From CAKOTZ01 sp964489885 (GTDB taxonomy: Bacteria; Bacillota; Clostridia; TANB77; CAG-508): 64,000 bases of DNA. Position 1 is the stretch's first letter. Each line of letters begins with the position of its first letter. Under the pieces are notes generated by a model, which made no database searches, was not told where the DNA came from, and saw nothing but the letters and a program-made list of their open reading frames with translations. Both the position numbers and the translations under genes were made by a program. Below, one piece after another: positions 1-8,829 of the stretch. The DNA lies in contig CAZAZX010000001.1 of assembly GCA_964489885.1 (NCBI GenBank), positions 1-64,000 on the forward strand, given 5' to 3'.

Positions 1-46
1 AAGGGTTTATCATTTGGTGACCCGTACGGGAATCGAACCCATGATT
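1..46. other. attL: left att core (duplicate tRNA-Glu 3' end)
   Basis: Identical to 36534-36579. It contains the T arm and acceptor 3' half of tRNA-Glu (15-46) without the 5' half, so it is the stranded chromosomal 3' end displaced by integration. Identity ends at base 46. Confidence 0.93.
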
Positions 47-151
47 TATTTTAAGTCATTTTTAGAATTTTGTACTTATTGAAAAACGTAGTATTTCCAA
101 CGATTTTATCAAAAAGTCATTTACAGCTTTTTATAGTTATTCAAAACTAAA

Positions 152-170
152 GTGTTAAAAAAGTGTTAAA
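152..170 (+). repeat. Probable integrase arm-type binding repeat, left
   Basis: Two tandem GTGTTAAA units about 9 bp apart. The same doublet occurs at 36469-36487 just inside the other att core. Matching short direct repeats on both inner flanks are typical arm sites of tyrosine integrases; binding is inferred. Confidence 0.6.
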
Positions 171-202
171 TTTTATTTACATTATTTTCCATATTATTTT
201 AA

Positions 203-227
203 AAAGGTGTAATAAAATTACACTTTT
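203..227. terminator. AT-rich hairpin terminator
   Basis: Stem 203-213 pairs with 217-227 around a 3-nt loop, with A/T runs on both sides so it could act on either strand. It lies between the late operon end and attL. Nothing coding is seen in 47-385. Confidence 0.55.
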
Positions 228-385
228 AATTCAAATTTTTTTAGCTTTTTTTGCTTCATTAAAATATTCTTACTTATTTTACATCAATTTAGTAAAGTTC
301 CTTTTCAATATTCTTATGCTTTTGCAAATCATAAATACAGCATTTATAAAAATTCAAATAGAAGCTTTGACTTCTATTTATAAGC

Positions 386-417
386 AAAACAGGTAAAATA
401 TTTGCATATTCTACCTG
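386..417 (-). terminator. Terminator of the late (lysis) operon
   Basis: A 12-bp stem (390-401 with 406-417) around a TTGC loop is followed on the minus strand by TTTTG. It lies downstream of the amidase gene, as expected for the end of the late transcript. Confidence 0.75.
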
Positions 418-426
418 CTTTTAGTC

Positions 427-513
427 AAGAAAGTTTAGGTGGGGTGGTACTCCCACATCTCCTACATCTTTTGATGGGCTACGGCTACCAGTTCCGTCCT
501 CAGAAACTTTCTT
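427..513 (-). ncRNA. Candidate structured RNA at end of late operon
   Basis: A 10-bp inverted repeat (427-436 with 504-513) closes an 87-nt GC-richer element in otherwise AT-rich DNA. Inside are at least one further hairpin (GTGGG with CCCAC near 440-457) and a repeated GGCTAC motif near 477-490. No convincing ORF fits. It lies between the amidase stop and the terminator, so it would be part of the late transcript. Function unknown; could be a 3'-UTR RNA or packaging signal. Confidence 0.45.
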
Positions 514-564
514 TACTTTATTATTATATCACTGTATATATCTTCACACACTACACAAAATCAT

Positions 565-1314
565 TTATTTTACACATCTTACATCGACTGCAAAACCAAC
601 TTTGACATTATCTGTATTACCTACTCTGTATCTTACCATAGGTGCTCCATTAAATATTCCAAAGCAATCACATACTTCATATCTATTTAAACTACCTATT
701 TTTACAGTATGATTACTATCTGCATAAATAGGTTCTACTGTTCTACCGTTTCTAAATTTATACATAGGTACTTCCTCGCTTCCTTTCTCTTCATTTACAG
801 CTACATTTGTTGTAGCTTGTCCTAATTTATTTATTACATCATTTTTAAATTGAATCCATTCACTTTCGTTTCTCACATAATAACGTGGACATTCTTTGCC
901 TGTTACGTCATAATGACGTATTACTGTTTTTGATACATCTAAGTTATATCTTTTACATATATCAGCTACTAATTCTACTAAAGCATTATATGTAACATCT
1001 GAAAATTTTCCTTCCCAATCAGGGTGACAAGTCTCAATTCCAATAGATTTCCTATTCATTGAATAACTACCTGCGTGAAAAGCTACCTCATCTTCTGGAA
1101 TACATTTTATTATTTCACCCTCTAATCCTACAACATAATGTGAGCTTGCATAAGTTTTATGTGTTGTTGCTAAATTATTAAAATAGTTCCTATTTCCTAT
1201 TGCAGAACTTCCAGCATTTCCTACCCAGTGAACAACTACATTTTCTATTTTATTTTGTTTTTCTCCACTCCTTGAATATTGATTAATTGTTAATAATTTT
1301 TCTATAATATTCAT
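565..1314 (-). CDS. Phage endolysin, N-acetylmuramoyl-L-alanine amidase
   Basis: 249 residues. The N-terminal two thirds is an Amidase_2/PGRP domain that cleaves the MurNAc-L-Ala bond in peptidoglycan. Visible zinc-ligand motifs are VVHW near residue 28 and RHYDVTGKECP near residue 137; SHYVV and GIETCHPDW fit the family. The last 65 residues look like an SH3-type wall-binding domain. It is the last late gene, downstream of the holin and a short ORF whose stop overlaps this ATG (ATGA), so translation is likely coupled. Host lysis is its inferred role. Confidence 0.93.
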   Translation of the reverse strand: MNIIEKLLTINQYSRSGEKQNKIENVVVHWVGNAGSSAIGNRNYFNNLATTHKTYASSHYVVGLEGEIIKCIPEDEVAFHAGSYSMNRKSIGIETCHPDWEGKFSDVTYNALVELVADICKRYNLDVSKTVIRHYDVTGKECPRYYVRNESEWIQFKNDVINKLGQATTNVAVNEEKGSEEVPMYKFRNGRTVEPIYADSNHTVKIGSLNRYEVCDCFGIFNGAPMVRYRVGNTDNVKVGFAVDVRCVK

Positions 1315-1382
1315 TCATTCTCGCCTCCTCTGTTATCCTCTTCTGCTAAATCTGTACATTCTGCTATTTCATCTTCGCCCAT
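1311..1382 (-). CDS. 23-residue acidic leader peptide of the amidase
   Basis: Short ORF with a purine-rich RBS (AGAGAGGTG) about 7 nt before its ATG; its TGA overlaps the amidase ATG. The peptide is very acidic (rich in Glu and Asp). No family recognised. It may tune endolysin synthesis by translational coupling. Confidence 0.5.
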   Translation of the reverse strand: MGEDEIAECTDLAEEDNRGGENE

Positions 1383-1414
1383 AAAAAAACACCTCTCTTT
1401 CTTATAAATACTGA

Positions 1415-1462
1415 AAAACAGGCAAAAAAGCGACGCACTAGAATCGATTTTTTGCCTGTTTT
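1415..1462 (-). terminator. Hairpin between holin and endolysin
   Basis: A 15-bp perfect stem (1415-1429 with 1448-1462) with an 18-nt loop. The A and T runs lie inside the stem, so it could terminate on either strand or attenuate endolysin relative to holin. Confidence 0.6.
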
Positions 1463-1498
1463 ATTTTAATTTAATATAGTTACATTACTTTATTTTAG

Positions 1499-1699
1499 CT
1501 ACTTTGAGCTATTTTTATAATTTATATTGCTAATTCCTAAAAGTGTACCCATAAAAGTATTAAAGGCTGTCATAATAGTTAATATAACTTGACTATTTTG
1601 CACATCAAAACAATTTAGCACTACACCTACCAATGTGATTAATGCAGGCATAAATACTAATGTTATCCATTTAAGCACATCATATACTTTATTTGACAT
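1499..1699 (-). CDS. Phage holin (phiLC3/LL-H-like)
   Basis: About 66 residues from the ATG at 1699, preferred over an ATG three codons upstream because the GGAAGGAG site is about 8 nt away. Two hydrophobic segments (residues about 8-27 and 36-55) and the ending GTLLGISNINY match small Gram-positive phage holins, which open the membrane for endolysin release. It sits directly before the amidase in the late operon. Confidence 0.8.
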   Translation of the reverse strand: MSNKVYDVLKWITLVFMPALITLVGVVLNCFDVQNSQVILTIMTAFNTFMGTLLGISNINYKNSSK

Positions 1700-1731
1700 A
1701 ATCATCACTCCTTCCTTTATAATTTATGCGT

Positions 1732-2028
1732 CTATAGCTTTCCTGTTTTAACTAATCTATCAAATTGTGTATGTATATATGAATTGCCACCAAGTTTAAT
1801 ATATTCGTCATAAGCATTATAAATTTCTTTCTTTTGCTCATTAGATTTAGAAATATTTTGTTCTAAATCGCTAAAATTATCTACTAAATACCTTCTTGTT
1901 GTTTCAATTCTAATTTTTTTAATTCCGTTTGTTTTTTTGCTATTAATTATACTTACAATTAAATTGACTGTTGCTGGAATTATTGCTATTATAGCAACTA
2001 TTATTGATGTTGCTAATGCTGGATTCAT
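1732..2028 (-). CDS. Small membrane protein of the lysis module
   Basis: About 98 residues from the ATG at 2028, placed 8 nt after AAGGAG. One N-terminal membrane segment (residues about 5-28) is followed by a charged, probably helical tail. Position before the holin suggests a holin accessory or XhlA-like protein; family not recognised with certainty. The DGR1 reverse transcriptase terminator lies just upstream. Confidence 0.55.
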   Translation of the reverse strand: MNPALATSIIVAIIAIIPATVNLIVSIINSKKTNGIKKIRIETTRRYLVDNFSDLEQNISKSNEQKKEIYNAYDEYIKLGGNSYIHTQFDRLVKTGKL

Positions 2029-2053
2029 AAGCATTGCTCCTTTCTTTTGCATT

Positions 2054-2083
2054 AAAAAAAGCTGTACTTATTTCGTACAACTT
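2054..2083 (-). terminator. Rho-independent terminator of DGR1 RT
   Basis: On the minus strand AGTTGTAC and GTACAGCT form an 8-bp stem (one G-U) followed by a run of T. The hairpin overlaps the restored RT stop at 2068-2070, supporting that stop as the real gene end. Confidence 0.8.
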
Positions 2084-3113
2084 TCTCTACTTATTATTTT
2101 TTTACACTCTTTAATTGAAATATATTTTGAAATGTATTTTTTGTTCATTTTATATGAATCAGAATGTTTAATCCAACCGATGATAACTAATTATAGCTTG
2201 TGCATCCGTTGTTCTTATATATCCTTTTTTAATAATTTTTTTAACTCTTCGTTTTATCCTCAAGAAATTGCCTCTCCTCAAAGTAGTATAACCTCTATAA
2301 AATTTAAATCCTAAAAAATCTAATGGTCTACTATCTACTTTGAATAATTGCCAATTGTCTTTTAATTGTAGTTTCTCCTTTTTTAAATATATTTCTATAT
2401 ATTTTTTTATTCTGTGTAATTCTCTTTTGTTTCTATGAAAAAGCACCATATCGTCCATATATCTAATATAATATTTTACTTTTAGTTGTTCTTTTATAAA
2501 ATGATCTAAATCCTGCAAATAATAATTTGCAAGCCATTGTGAAGTGTAATTACCGAATAGGTAATCCATGTTCATTGCTATCAATAATTAAATCTAATAA
2601 ATATATTGTATTAGTGTCTTTGATTATTTTTCTTACTTTACTTTTCATTATTTGTTTATCAATGCTCGGGTAAAAATGTCTAATATCAAGCTTTAAACAA
2701 TATTTTGTATTTTTTATATCTCTTACAAGTATCTTTTTTATAAACCTTGCTCCATATTGTACACCACGATTTGGAATACTTGCACAGCAATAATCATACA
2801 TTCCTCTTTTTAATACATCTGTTATTTGTTGCATTAAACACCAATGTATTATTTGGTCAGGATAAAATCTTGGTTTATATATTATTCTTTCTTTTTTATT
2901 TGCACCATCATAAATTTTTTTAATTGTATATGGACTAGGTCTATATGTTTTATTTACTAACATCTCCTCAATTTTGTCTACATATAAAGTTATATTATTA
3001 ATAACATTCATTACGTCTTGTCTTTGCTTTTTCCCTCTCGATGCATTATAAATTGCTAGCAAAATATTTTGTTTACTACATATTTTTTCATAAATATTAC
3101 TTATTCTTTTCAT
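2068..3113 (-). CDS. DGR1 reverse transcriptase, needs two +1 shifts at CGG
   Basis: Retron/DGR-type reverse transcriptase that copies TR1 RNA with adenine errors into VR1. Motifs in order: LDIRHFYPSID, GLPIGNYTSQW, YIRYMDD (catalytic), FLGFKFY. In the raw sequence the frame breaks twice at an in-frame CGG: 2555-2553 inside the invariant GLPIGN motif (next codon TAA) and 2179-2177 in the C-terminal GWIKHSD motif. Skipping each C gives one ORF of about 347 residues ending at 2068, on its terminator. Start is ATG 3113; a TTG at 3155 is an alternative. No Avd gene accompanies it. Confidence 0.88.
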
Positions 3114-3253
3114 TTTATCCTTTGTATATCTGGTTTCTTTTATATCATCTATCAACTTTTCGATTCATAATGGAACTACTAGGCTAATCCAGAGCGACTA
3201 ATTTTTAGCGTGGGCTAAGGAAAATGATGTGTAATAAAAAATATATACGATAT

Positions 3254-3368
3254 AAAAGAAGGCGAGCCCCGATGTTCGTGTTCGAATTAGAAGAACTGTT
3301 GTTACAATCGAAATAGAACAATCCAGCATTAGTGTCATTGTTCCAATTACCGCCGACATAAACAACAC
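3254..3368 (-). repeat. DGR1 template repeat (TR1)
   Basis: 115-nt near-copy of VR1, offset 281 bp. All 16 mismatches between TR1 and VR1 fall on adenines of the TR coding (minus) strand and no other base differs, the hallmark of adenine-directed mutagenic retrohoming. It lies between the target gene and the RT as in known DGRs; the open frame across it has no independent support as a gene. Confidence 0.95.
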
Positions 3369-3495
3369 CAAAAGTACAAACCCGCAAACTACACATCAAA
3401 TCCCATTCAAATTATTATGTTTAATTTATTATATACATATTTATTTTGAAAAATCAACCTATTTCGACTTTAAATATACAAAATATATTTATTAT

Positions 3496-3512
3496 GGGGG
3501 CTGACCGCCCCC
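3496..3512 (-). promoter_or_regulatory. GC-rich hairpin downstream of VR1
   Basis: GGGGGC and GCCCCC form a 6-bp stem with a 5-nt loop, about 22 bp past the VR1 end and just after the target stop. Known DGRs carry a similar hairpin/cruciform after the VR that promotes homing. No T run follows directly, so a plain terminator is less likely. Confidence 0.7.
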
Positions 3513-3521
3513 AAACCCCTG

Positions 3522-5717
3522 TTATTCTGGTATGAAAAGAAGGCGAGCCCCGATGTTCGTGTACGAAGAAGAAGAACCGTCGTAACAACCGAAACAGAAC
3601 AAGCCAGCAGCAGTGTCATTGCCCCAACCACCGCCGACACAAACAACACGTGTTCCACTATCTTGATAATAATAATCAGGTATATAAGTAGAATTACTTT
3701 CACCAATGACTGTCGGAAATTGAATTGCAGAATTACTTGAATCATATCCAAGTTGCTTAGGGTATCCATTTGTTTTTGCATTTGTATAACTTAATGCTGA
3801 GTAATCTCCTGATGTTGTATCATCAACATAACCGTTTCTATTTGTAGACACATAAGCTTTTCTGCTTACAATATTAACACCATCAATCCATTGAAAGATG
3901 TTTCCAAATGGATTTTCAATTCCACGATATATAACTCCATTTTTACCATCGTTATTTAGGCAACCTGATTTCATTCCTAAAGAATCACAAGAGCCTGTAT
4001 TAATTGTAGAACTATTGCTACTATTACTTCTACCAAGTCCGAGAATATTTTGTGAATTATAATCCGCATATTCTACTAGATATAGTATTTGTAATAAAGA
4101 CCAACGAAGTATATCAGTAATACCCCAATTTGCCCCAACTTTTTGTGCATAAGCTCTTGCGTTTGCACGAGTTATATTTACAAAATTAGATACTCCAGAT
4201 TTAGTATTTACTGCTGAACTAGAGCCTCCCATTGTATATCTGCCCCAGTAAGAAGCTTCGGAATGTGTATATCCATCTAATTCGCTACTTGAAATATAAA
4301 TATATTCGTATTTATCTTCTTGATAACGTTTGTACCAAAATTCGGGAATATAAGTCATAATATATCCAACTGGATTTGTAAATGAAAAATCGGCATCTCC
4401 ATATTTTGAATTAATTGTTCCATCAGCAGAAACATCAACAGTAATAATATCTGACCACGGATATATGTCATCAAAGTCATTTTGTACAGCACTGCCATCA
4501 TGTGTAGCATTTGCTACTAAACCAACACTATCTTCAATTCTTTCCCATGCAGTGTCTGAACTGCTTAATTGTCTTCTAACTCCATAATTTGATGATTTTT
4601 CCATAACAACATCTATTGTTTTATCTGAATCAATTAATGTAACAGAACCTTTAATTTTTTTATATCCACTAGCAATTATTTCATAATTATATGTTCCTGC
4701 TTTAACTTTAAATTTTCCACTTGAATCAGCTGTAATTATATTAGAATTGCTATCTGTTAAAACTATCGTAGCCGTATTAGGTGTTACATTAAATAACAAC
4801 GCATATTTAATAATAGCTATTCTATTCGTTACATTGTTATTTACCTTTCCTGTTTTGCTATACGGAAATAATTGACAATATAAGCTTTCATTATTTAACG
4901 AGCTATCAATTTTGTAAGGTGTATATTTATATTGATTTTTAATTTTGCTATCTATTAAGACTGTTCCGTCTGTGTCATTTTTTGGATAATCATCAGTTTT
5001 ATATACAACTTTAGTTCCTGCCCATTCTGCAACTTTGCCCACGTCAGCTATTGCATCATCTGGATCTGTCCACGTTAATGTAATATTGGTATTTGAAACT
5101 GTAGTAGAACTTGCTATTACTTTAAATTGCAAGCTATCATTACCGCTATGACTAGAGCCATCTTTTTTATATTTAATTGTGATAAAATGCTCGCCTTTTG
5201 ATATTTCTGTATATGTTAATTCAACAACATTTGTTGAGCTTTCTCCTTTAAAAGAATGATAAACATTACTTGAATCTTCTGAATTAGAACTAGCTAACGT
5301 AGTATCAATGTTTGAAATAATACCAAAATCATAACTACTTTCTCCAGAATTTATAAAATTTAAAACTAATGTAGCATTATCTATATTTGCGTTAAAACTT
5401 AATTTACATAGAGCATAAGAGCTATTCGCACCTTTATTGTTACTTTCATAATAACCATTATCATTTATAAAAAAGCCATAATTATTAGATAAATTTTCAA
5501 TTGATATATTATCTATATAATTTATAATTGTTTCTTTAGAATTAATATCATTGATTTCTATAGCTGTACAATCAGCTGGAGCTAAATCACTAGAACTTAA
5601 ATTATCTATAGCAGTAGACATTTCACTAGGTTTATATGTAGTAGATTCTCCATTTTTATTTCTTATAGCTTTTGCGATATTTTGCAAATTTGATTCTTCA
5701 ACTAAAACTTTACTCAT
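3522..5717 (-). CDS. DGR1 target: tail fibre tip with variable C-type lectin fold
   Basis: 731 residues. N-terminus (LQNIAKAIRNKNG) resembles phage tail-fibre heads. Residues about 340-395 look like a PEGA/carboxypeptidase-regulatory-like beta domain. The C-terminal about 320 residues carry features of the DGR C-type-lectin/FGE-sulfatase-like fold (YIPEFWYKRY, NPFGNIFQWIDG, TRVVCVGG) and end GARLLFIPE at the invariant part of VR1. Sites diversified by the DGR cluster in the last 35 residues, the likely receptor-binding face. The start overlaps the previous stop (TAATG). It probably decides host adsorption. Confidence 0.9.
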   Translation of the reverse strand: MSKVLVEESNLQNIAKAIRNKNGESTTYKPSEMSTAIDNLSSSDLAPADCTAIEINDINSKETIINYIDNISIENLSNNYGFFINDNGYYESNNKGANSSYALCKLSFNANIDNATLVLNFINSGESSYDFGIISNIDTTLASSNSEDSSNVYHSFKGESSTNVVELTYTEISKGEHFITIKYKKDGSSHSGNDSLQFKVIASSTTVSNTNITLTWTDPDDAIADVGKVAEWAGTKVVYKTDDYPKNDTDGTVLIDSKIKNQYKYTPYKIDSSLNNESLYCQLFPYSKTGKVNNNVTNRIAIIKYALLFNVTPNTATIVLTDSNSNIITADSSGKFKVKAGTYNYEIIASGYKKIKGSVTLIDSDKTIDVVMEKSSNYGVRRQLSSSDTAWERIEDSVGLVANATHDGSAVQNDFDDIYPWSDIITVDVSADGTINSKYGDADFSFTNPVGYIMTYIPEFWYKRYQEDKYEYIYISSSELDGYTHSEASYWGRYTMGGSSSAVNTKSGVSNFVNITRANARAYAQKVGANWGITDILRWSLLQILYLVEYADYNSQNILGLGRSNSSNSSTINTGSCDSLGMKSGCLNNDGKNGVIYRGIENPFGNIFQWIDGVNIVSRKAYVSTNRNGYVDDTTSGDYSALSYTNAKTNGYPKQLGYDSSNSAIQFPTVIGESNSTYIPDYYYQDSGTRVVCVGGGWGNDTAAGLFCFGCYDGSSSSYTNIGARLLFIPE
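3535..3649 (-). repeat. DGR1 variable repeat (VR1)
   Basis: 3' end of the target gene. The first 28 bp (3535-3562) match TR1 exactly and would serve as the homing initiation region; 16 substitutions at TR adenines follow between 3563 and 3640. The substitutions change mostly surface-type codons (Asn/Tyr/Ser/Gly exchanges). Confidence 0.95.
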
Positions 5718-7081
5718 TAATAGCTCACCTCGTCTCCGTTAACAATCGAATTAAATAAATCATACACTGCTTTCGCACTAGGATATTGTGTATCAGTAGA
5801 TATATTTGTTATAGTTGTTGTTTTATTTCCAATATCTTCTTTATTAGCTAAGGCTGTATTCATATCGTTTGTACTTACTAATCCACTTACTAAATCAGCA
5901 ACACTAAATGATGTAGTTTGTCCGTTTTGTAATGTTAATGTTATATTTTTAGTAGTATTATCATAACTTGCACCAACGACCATACTTTCAAGAGGCAAAT
6001 CAATTCCATCACTAGTAGAAATAATGTTATTATTTTTATCTAATAAAGTTGCAGTTAAAATATATGTAGAATTATCTATTGATAAATTAATTTTATTGCC
6101 TGTTTCATCAACTTTTGAAAATGTACTAAAGTCAATTCCTGCTGGTACATCACTTTCTACAGTATGATTATTTACTTTTTCAGCATTATCTACAATGCCA
6201 TTATCATTTGTATCATAAATTAATTTATTCATATCACCAGAGCCTTCACCATCAATGCCATCATTAATTTTAGCAGTTTGAGGTCCGTTAATGTCAGTTA
6301 TTGTAATAGTTGTAACTTTACCTTCCTTAGAAATTGACACAACTGGACTAACTCCACTTATGCCTTGCTCCCCTTGAAGTCCTTGAATACCTTGCTTTCC
6401 CTGTGGTCCTTGAGGTCCTGTATCACCTTTTGGTCCTTGTATTCCTTGTATACCTTGTGGTCCTGTATCACCTTTTTGTCCTATTTCTCCTTGAATACCT
6501 TGTTCCCCTTGGGGTCCTTGCGGTCCTGTGTCTCCTTTACTTCCTTTACTACCATTTTTTACTTTAAATGTTGATGTTTCTCCATTAGTTAATGTAACTG
6601 TAACTTCATTTGTTCCACTATCATCTTCAGAAGTTGTTGTCTGCTCTATACTTTGAACACCTATTCCTTGTCCTCCTCTTGGATATATAGTTCCATCTAA
6701 ACTTCCAGAATAATTAGGAGCATTTATTGCAGGAGTTTCATCAGCAGGATAAACAATAAATAATTTAGCTCCATCTTCATCATAAGCAATAATAGTAGAA
6801 TCCTCATTAACTGATATTTCATACCAATATGTTTTTGGTTTGTTTATGTCTTCGCCAAATAACACTTGAGGTACTGAAATTATTTGATTAGTTCCTGCTG
6901 TTTCTACAGTATATGACACTTCCAAAACAGGCTCTTTAGCATATCCTTTTTTCTCATAAACTCTTAATTTAATAACATCACCAACAACAAAGTTGTAATT
7001 TCCATTATTAGCAGTAAGATTTAAAGAAAAACTATCGCCTCTACTAATATGAATAGTTTTTTCATTATCAATTTTGAACAT
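5717..7081 (-). CDS. Baseplate/fibre protein: BppU N-terminus plus collagen-like stalk
   Basis: 454 residues. The first about 120 residues (ISRGDSFSLNL, YWYEISVN) match the BppU N-terminal domain that attaches fibres to the virion. Residues about 180-250 are Gly-X-Y collagen-like triplets (GPQGPQGEQG type), a trimeric stalk. The rest is beta-rich. It is immediately upstream of the DGR target and its stop overlaps the target start, so it may form the shaft that carries the variable tip. Confidence 0.82.
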   Translation of the reverse strand: MFKIDNEKTIHISRGDSFSLNLTANNGNYNFVVGDVIKLRVYEKKGYAKEPVLEVSYTVETAGTNQIISVPQVLFGEDINKPKTYWYEISVNEDSTIIAYDEDGAKLFIVYPADETPAINAPNYSGSLDGTIYPRGGQGIGVQSIEQTTTSEDDSGTNEVTVTLTNGETSTFKVKNGSKGSKGDTGPQGPQGEQGIQGEIGQKGDTGPQGIQGIQGPKGDTGPQGPQGKQGIQGLQGEQGISGVSPVVSISKEGKVTTITITDINGPQTAKINDGIDGEGSGDMNKLIYDTNDNGIVDNAEKVNNHTVESDVPAGIDFSTFSKVDETGNKINLSIDNSTYILTATLLDKNNNIISTSDGIDLPLESMVVGASYDNTTKNITLTLQNGQTTSFSVADLVSGLVSTNDMNTALANKEDIGNKTTTITNISTDTQYPSAKAVYDLFNSIVNGDEVSY

Positions 7082-7271
7082 CTTTAACCTCCTTTAAATT
7101 TTGATATTCTTTTAAGTCAGTTTCATATTGTATTTGTTCTAATTTAACAAGTTCGTTTACTAAATCTAAAACAACAGGTTTTAAAATAAAAGCTGGCAAC
7201 TTACTATCGTTTACCAGCTTAACTATATTTTCTTTAAATTCTTGAACTTGTAGAGTAATAGGCTTATCCAT
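7068..7271 (-). CDS. Small phage tail-region protein
   Basis: 67 residues, helical, with a KLPAFILKPVVLDLV segment often seen in small Firmicute phage proteins next to fibre genes. It overlaps both neighbours by a few bases, so it is translated in the same operon. Function unknown; a chaperone or linker of the fibre is possible. Confidence 0.65.
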   Translation of the reverse strand: MDKPITLQVQEFKENIVKLVNDSKLPAFILKPVVLDLVNELVKLEQIQYETDLKEYQNLKEVKDVQN

Positions 7272-8820
7272 TTTGCACCTCCTTTAATTTATTTATTTGT
7301 TCTTGTAATTCTTGAATTGCCTTATATGCAACAGAAATCATAGAATAAGTATCAACACCTATTTCATTATCGTTTTTATCTACAGCAGTTATTTCGTGCG
7401 AATAATTATAATTTTCTCCAATAACAAAGCCAATATGTTTTTTAGCTTTATCATCATCATTAATAAAATTATACTTATAAATATCAGTATTTAAAACAAT
7501 ATCCAAACCATTGTCTAGCTTTTCAAAGTTCTTTTTATTTTTTTCTAATGAAGTTTGTGTTAAAGAATTGCAAGAAATATTACCTGTTGTTTTAACATCT
7601 CCATTGTTATTAATTGACAAACCATAAAAAGAAGTTCCACTATAATATCCGCAAACAAAATTATTAGTAGCTAAAAATGATGTATGTATCCCAGCAACTC
7701 CCATAGAACATACTGAAATTCCATTGCTACTTTTAACAGAAATACAATGTTTTGGATTTGAAGAATTTATTTCTACACTTCCTGAAACATAATGTGAAAT
7801 TGTCGTTTGACCATTTAAATCAGCAATCATTTGCGTAACATCTGATATAGTTATTCTTCCATCACCTGATAAATCATAAATCGGTAATAAGGCTTTATCT
7901 GTATCATCAATAGATGAATGTATAACATTTAATGCTAAACCAACATCATAGCCATCATAATCATATTTACGATAAAAGCTATGAGTAAAGCTTCTACTAT
8001 CTAAAACAAACCCACCAATTTCTCCACCTGTTGCAGTAATTTCACCTGTTGAAGATAATTTAAAATATCTTGTTGTAATTGTTCCATCATCTAAACTAAT
8101 TAAAGTACCTCTTGTACCACTTAAATAGTTATTTGAAATTAATTCTCCTGTTTTAATAGAATTTCCAGAAATAGTAGTTGTTGTATTTGTAGCCTTATCA
8201 AGATATGTAACTGCATTATCTGTTGTTTGTATTACTGTGCCTTTTAAAACTTCTAAAATATTATCAGTTGCCTTTGCTAAAGCCTCAGCATAATCTAAAC
8301 TATTTATAAAGTCATTAGGCTGTCTTGCACCAGTTTCACGTCCTATTTGACAAATAAACAATGTTCCATCACTTTGAATCCACCAATCCCCGCTTTCATA
8401 AGGTGGTGTTGGGTCAGTAGTAAAAACTTGCCTTTCGTGGTCTCCACTTTCCAGCTTAGAATTAGTCAAAGCCATTGAATTAAGCAATGTTACATCATTT
8501 AACTGCTCCCATTTTCCACTCGTTTTAAACTGATATATAACACCTTTTGTCCTTGAATAAAATATATCTCCATAATGTTCTGAAGGTGTGCTCCATGATG
8601 TATAAGGCAATGTTGATGTAGTAGGCTCATCTATATCATAAAACCAGAGTGAAATTTCACTCTGGCTCTCAAGTAGATCTTTTAAATTAATCAATAATGC
8701 GTGCAACATTATATTTCTCGAATTGTTTGTTTTTACTAAAGAAGTTTCAATTGTTTTAATTGAAGTATTATAATTTGCAAGTCTTCTTTCAACTTCTAAC
8801 CAATTTGTAATTCGTGGCAT
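7264..8820 (-). CDS. Tail protein with dockerin-like motif and S74-type C-terminus
   Basis: 518 residues. An N-terminal coiled region (anchor) is followed by a beta-rich section, a dockerin-like calcium loop (DLSGDGRITISDV, residues about 320-332) and a C-terminal SLEKNKKNFEKL...YNFINDD section typical of the S74 intramolecular chaperone of trimeric fibres, ending in a coiled coil. It probably trimerises and may bind cell-surface glycan. Autocleavage at the S74 domain is known for the family, not shown here. Confidence 0.75.
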   Translation of the reverse strand: MPRITNWLEVERRLANYNTSIKTIETSLVKTNNSRNIMLHALLINLKDLLESQSEISLWFYDIDEPTTSTLPYTSWSTPSEHYGDIFYSRTKGVIYQFKTSGKWEQLNDVTLLNSMALTNSKLESGDHERQVFTTDPTPPYESGDWWIQSDGTLFICQIGRETGARQPNDFINSLDYAEALAKATDNILEVLKGTVIQTTDNAVTYLDKATNTTTTISGNSIKTGELISNNYLSGTRGTLISLDDGTITTRYFKLSSTGEITATGGEIGGFVLDSRSFTHSFYRKYDYDGYDVGLALNVIHSSIDDTDKALLPIYDLSGDGRITISDVTQMIADLNGQTTISHYVSGSVEINSSNPKHCISVKSSNGISVCSMGVAGIHTSFLATNNFVCGYYSGTSFYGLSINNNGDVKTTGNISCNSLTQTSLEKNKKNFEKLDNGLDIVLNTDIYKYNFINDDDKAKKHIGFVIGENYNYSHEITAVDKNDNEIGVDTYSMISVAYKAIQELQEQINKLKEVQNG

Positions 8821-8829
8821 AATAACCTC

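Noticed and set aside
163..605. Plus-strand ORFs near the left end
   Set aside because: They overlap hairpins and the structured element, have no RBS and no protein-like composition.
3205..3399. 64-codon frame across TR1 that resembles the target C-terminus
   Set aside because: It is the template repeat read in the same frame as the target; it lacks an RBS and start context, and all its differences from VR1 are at adenines.
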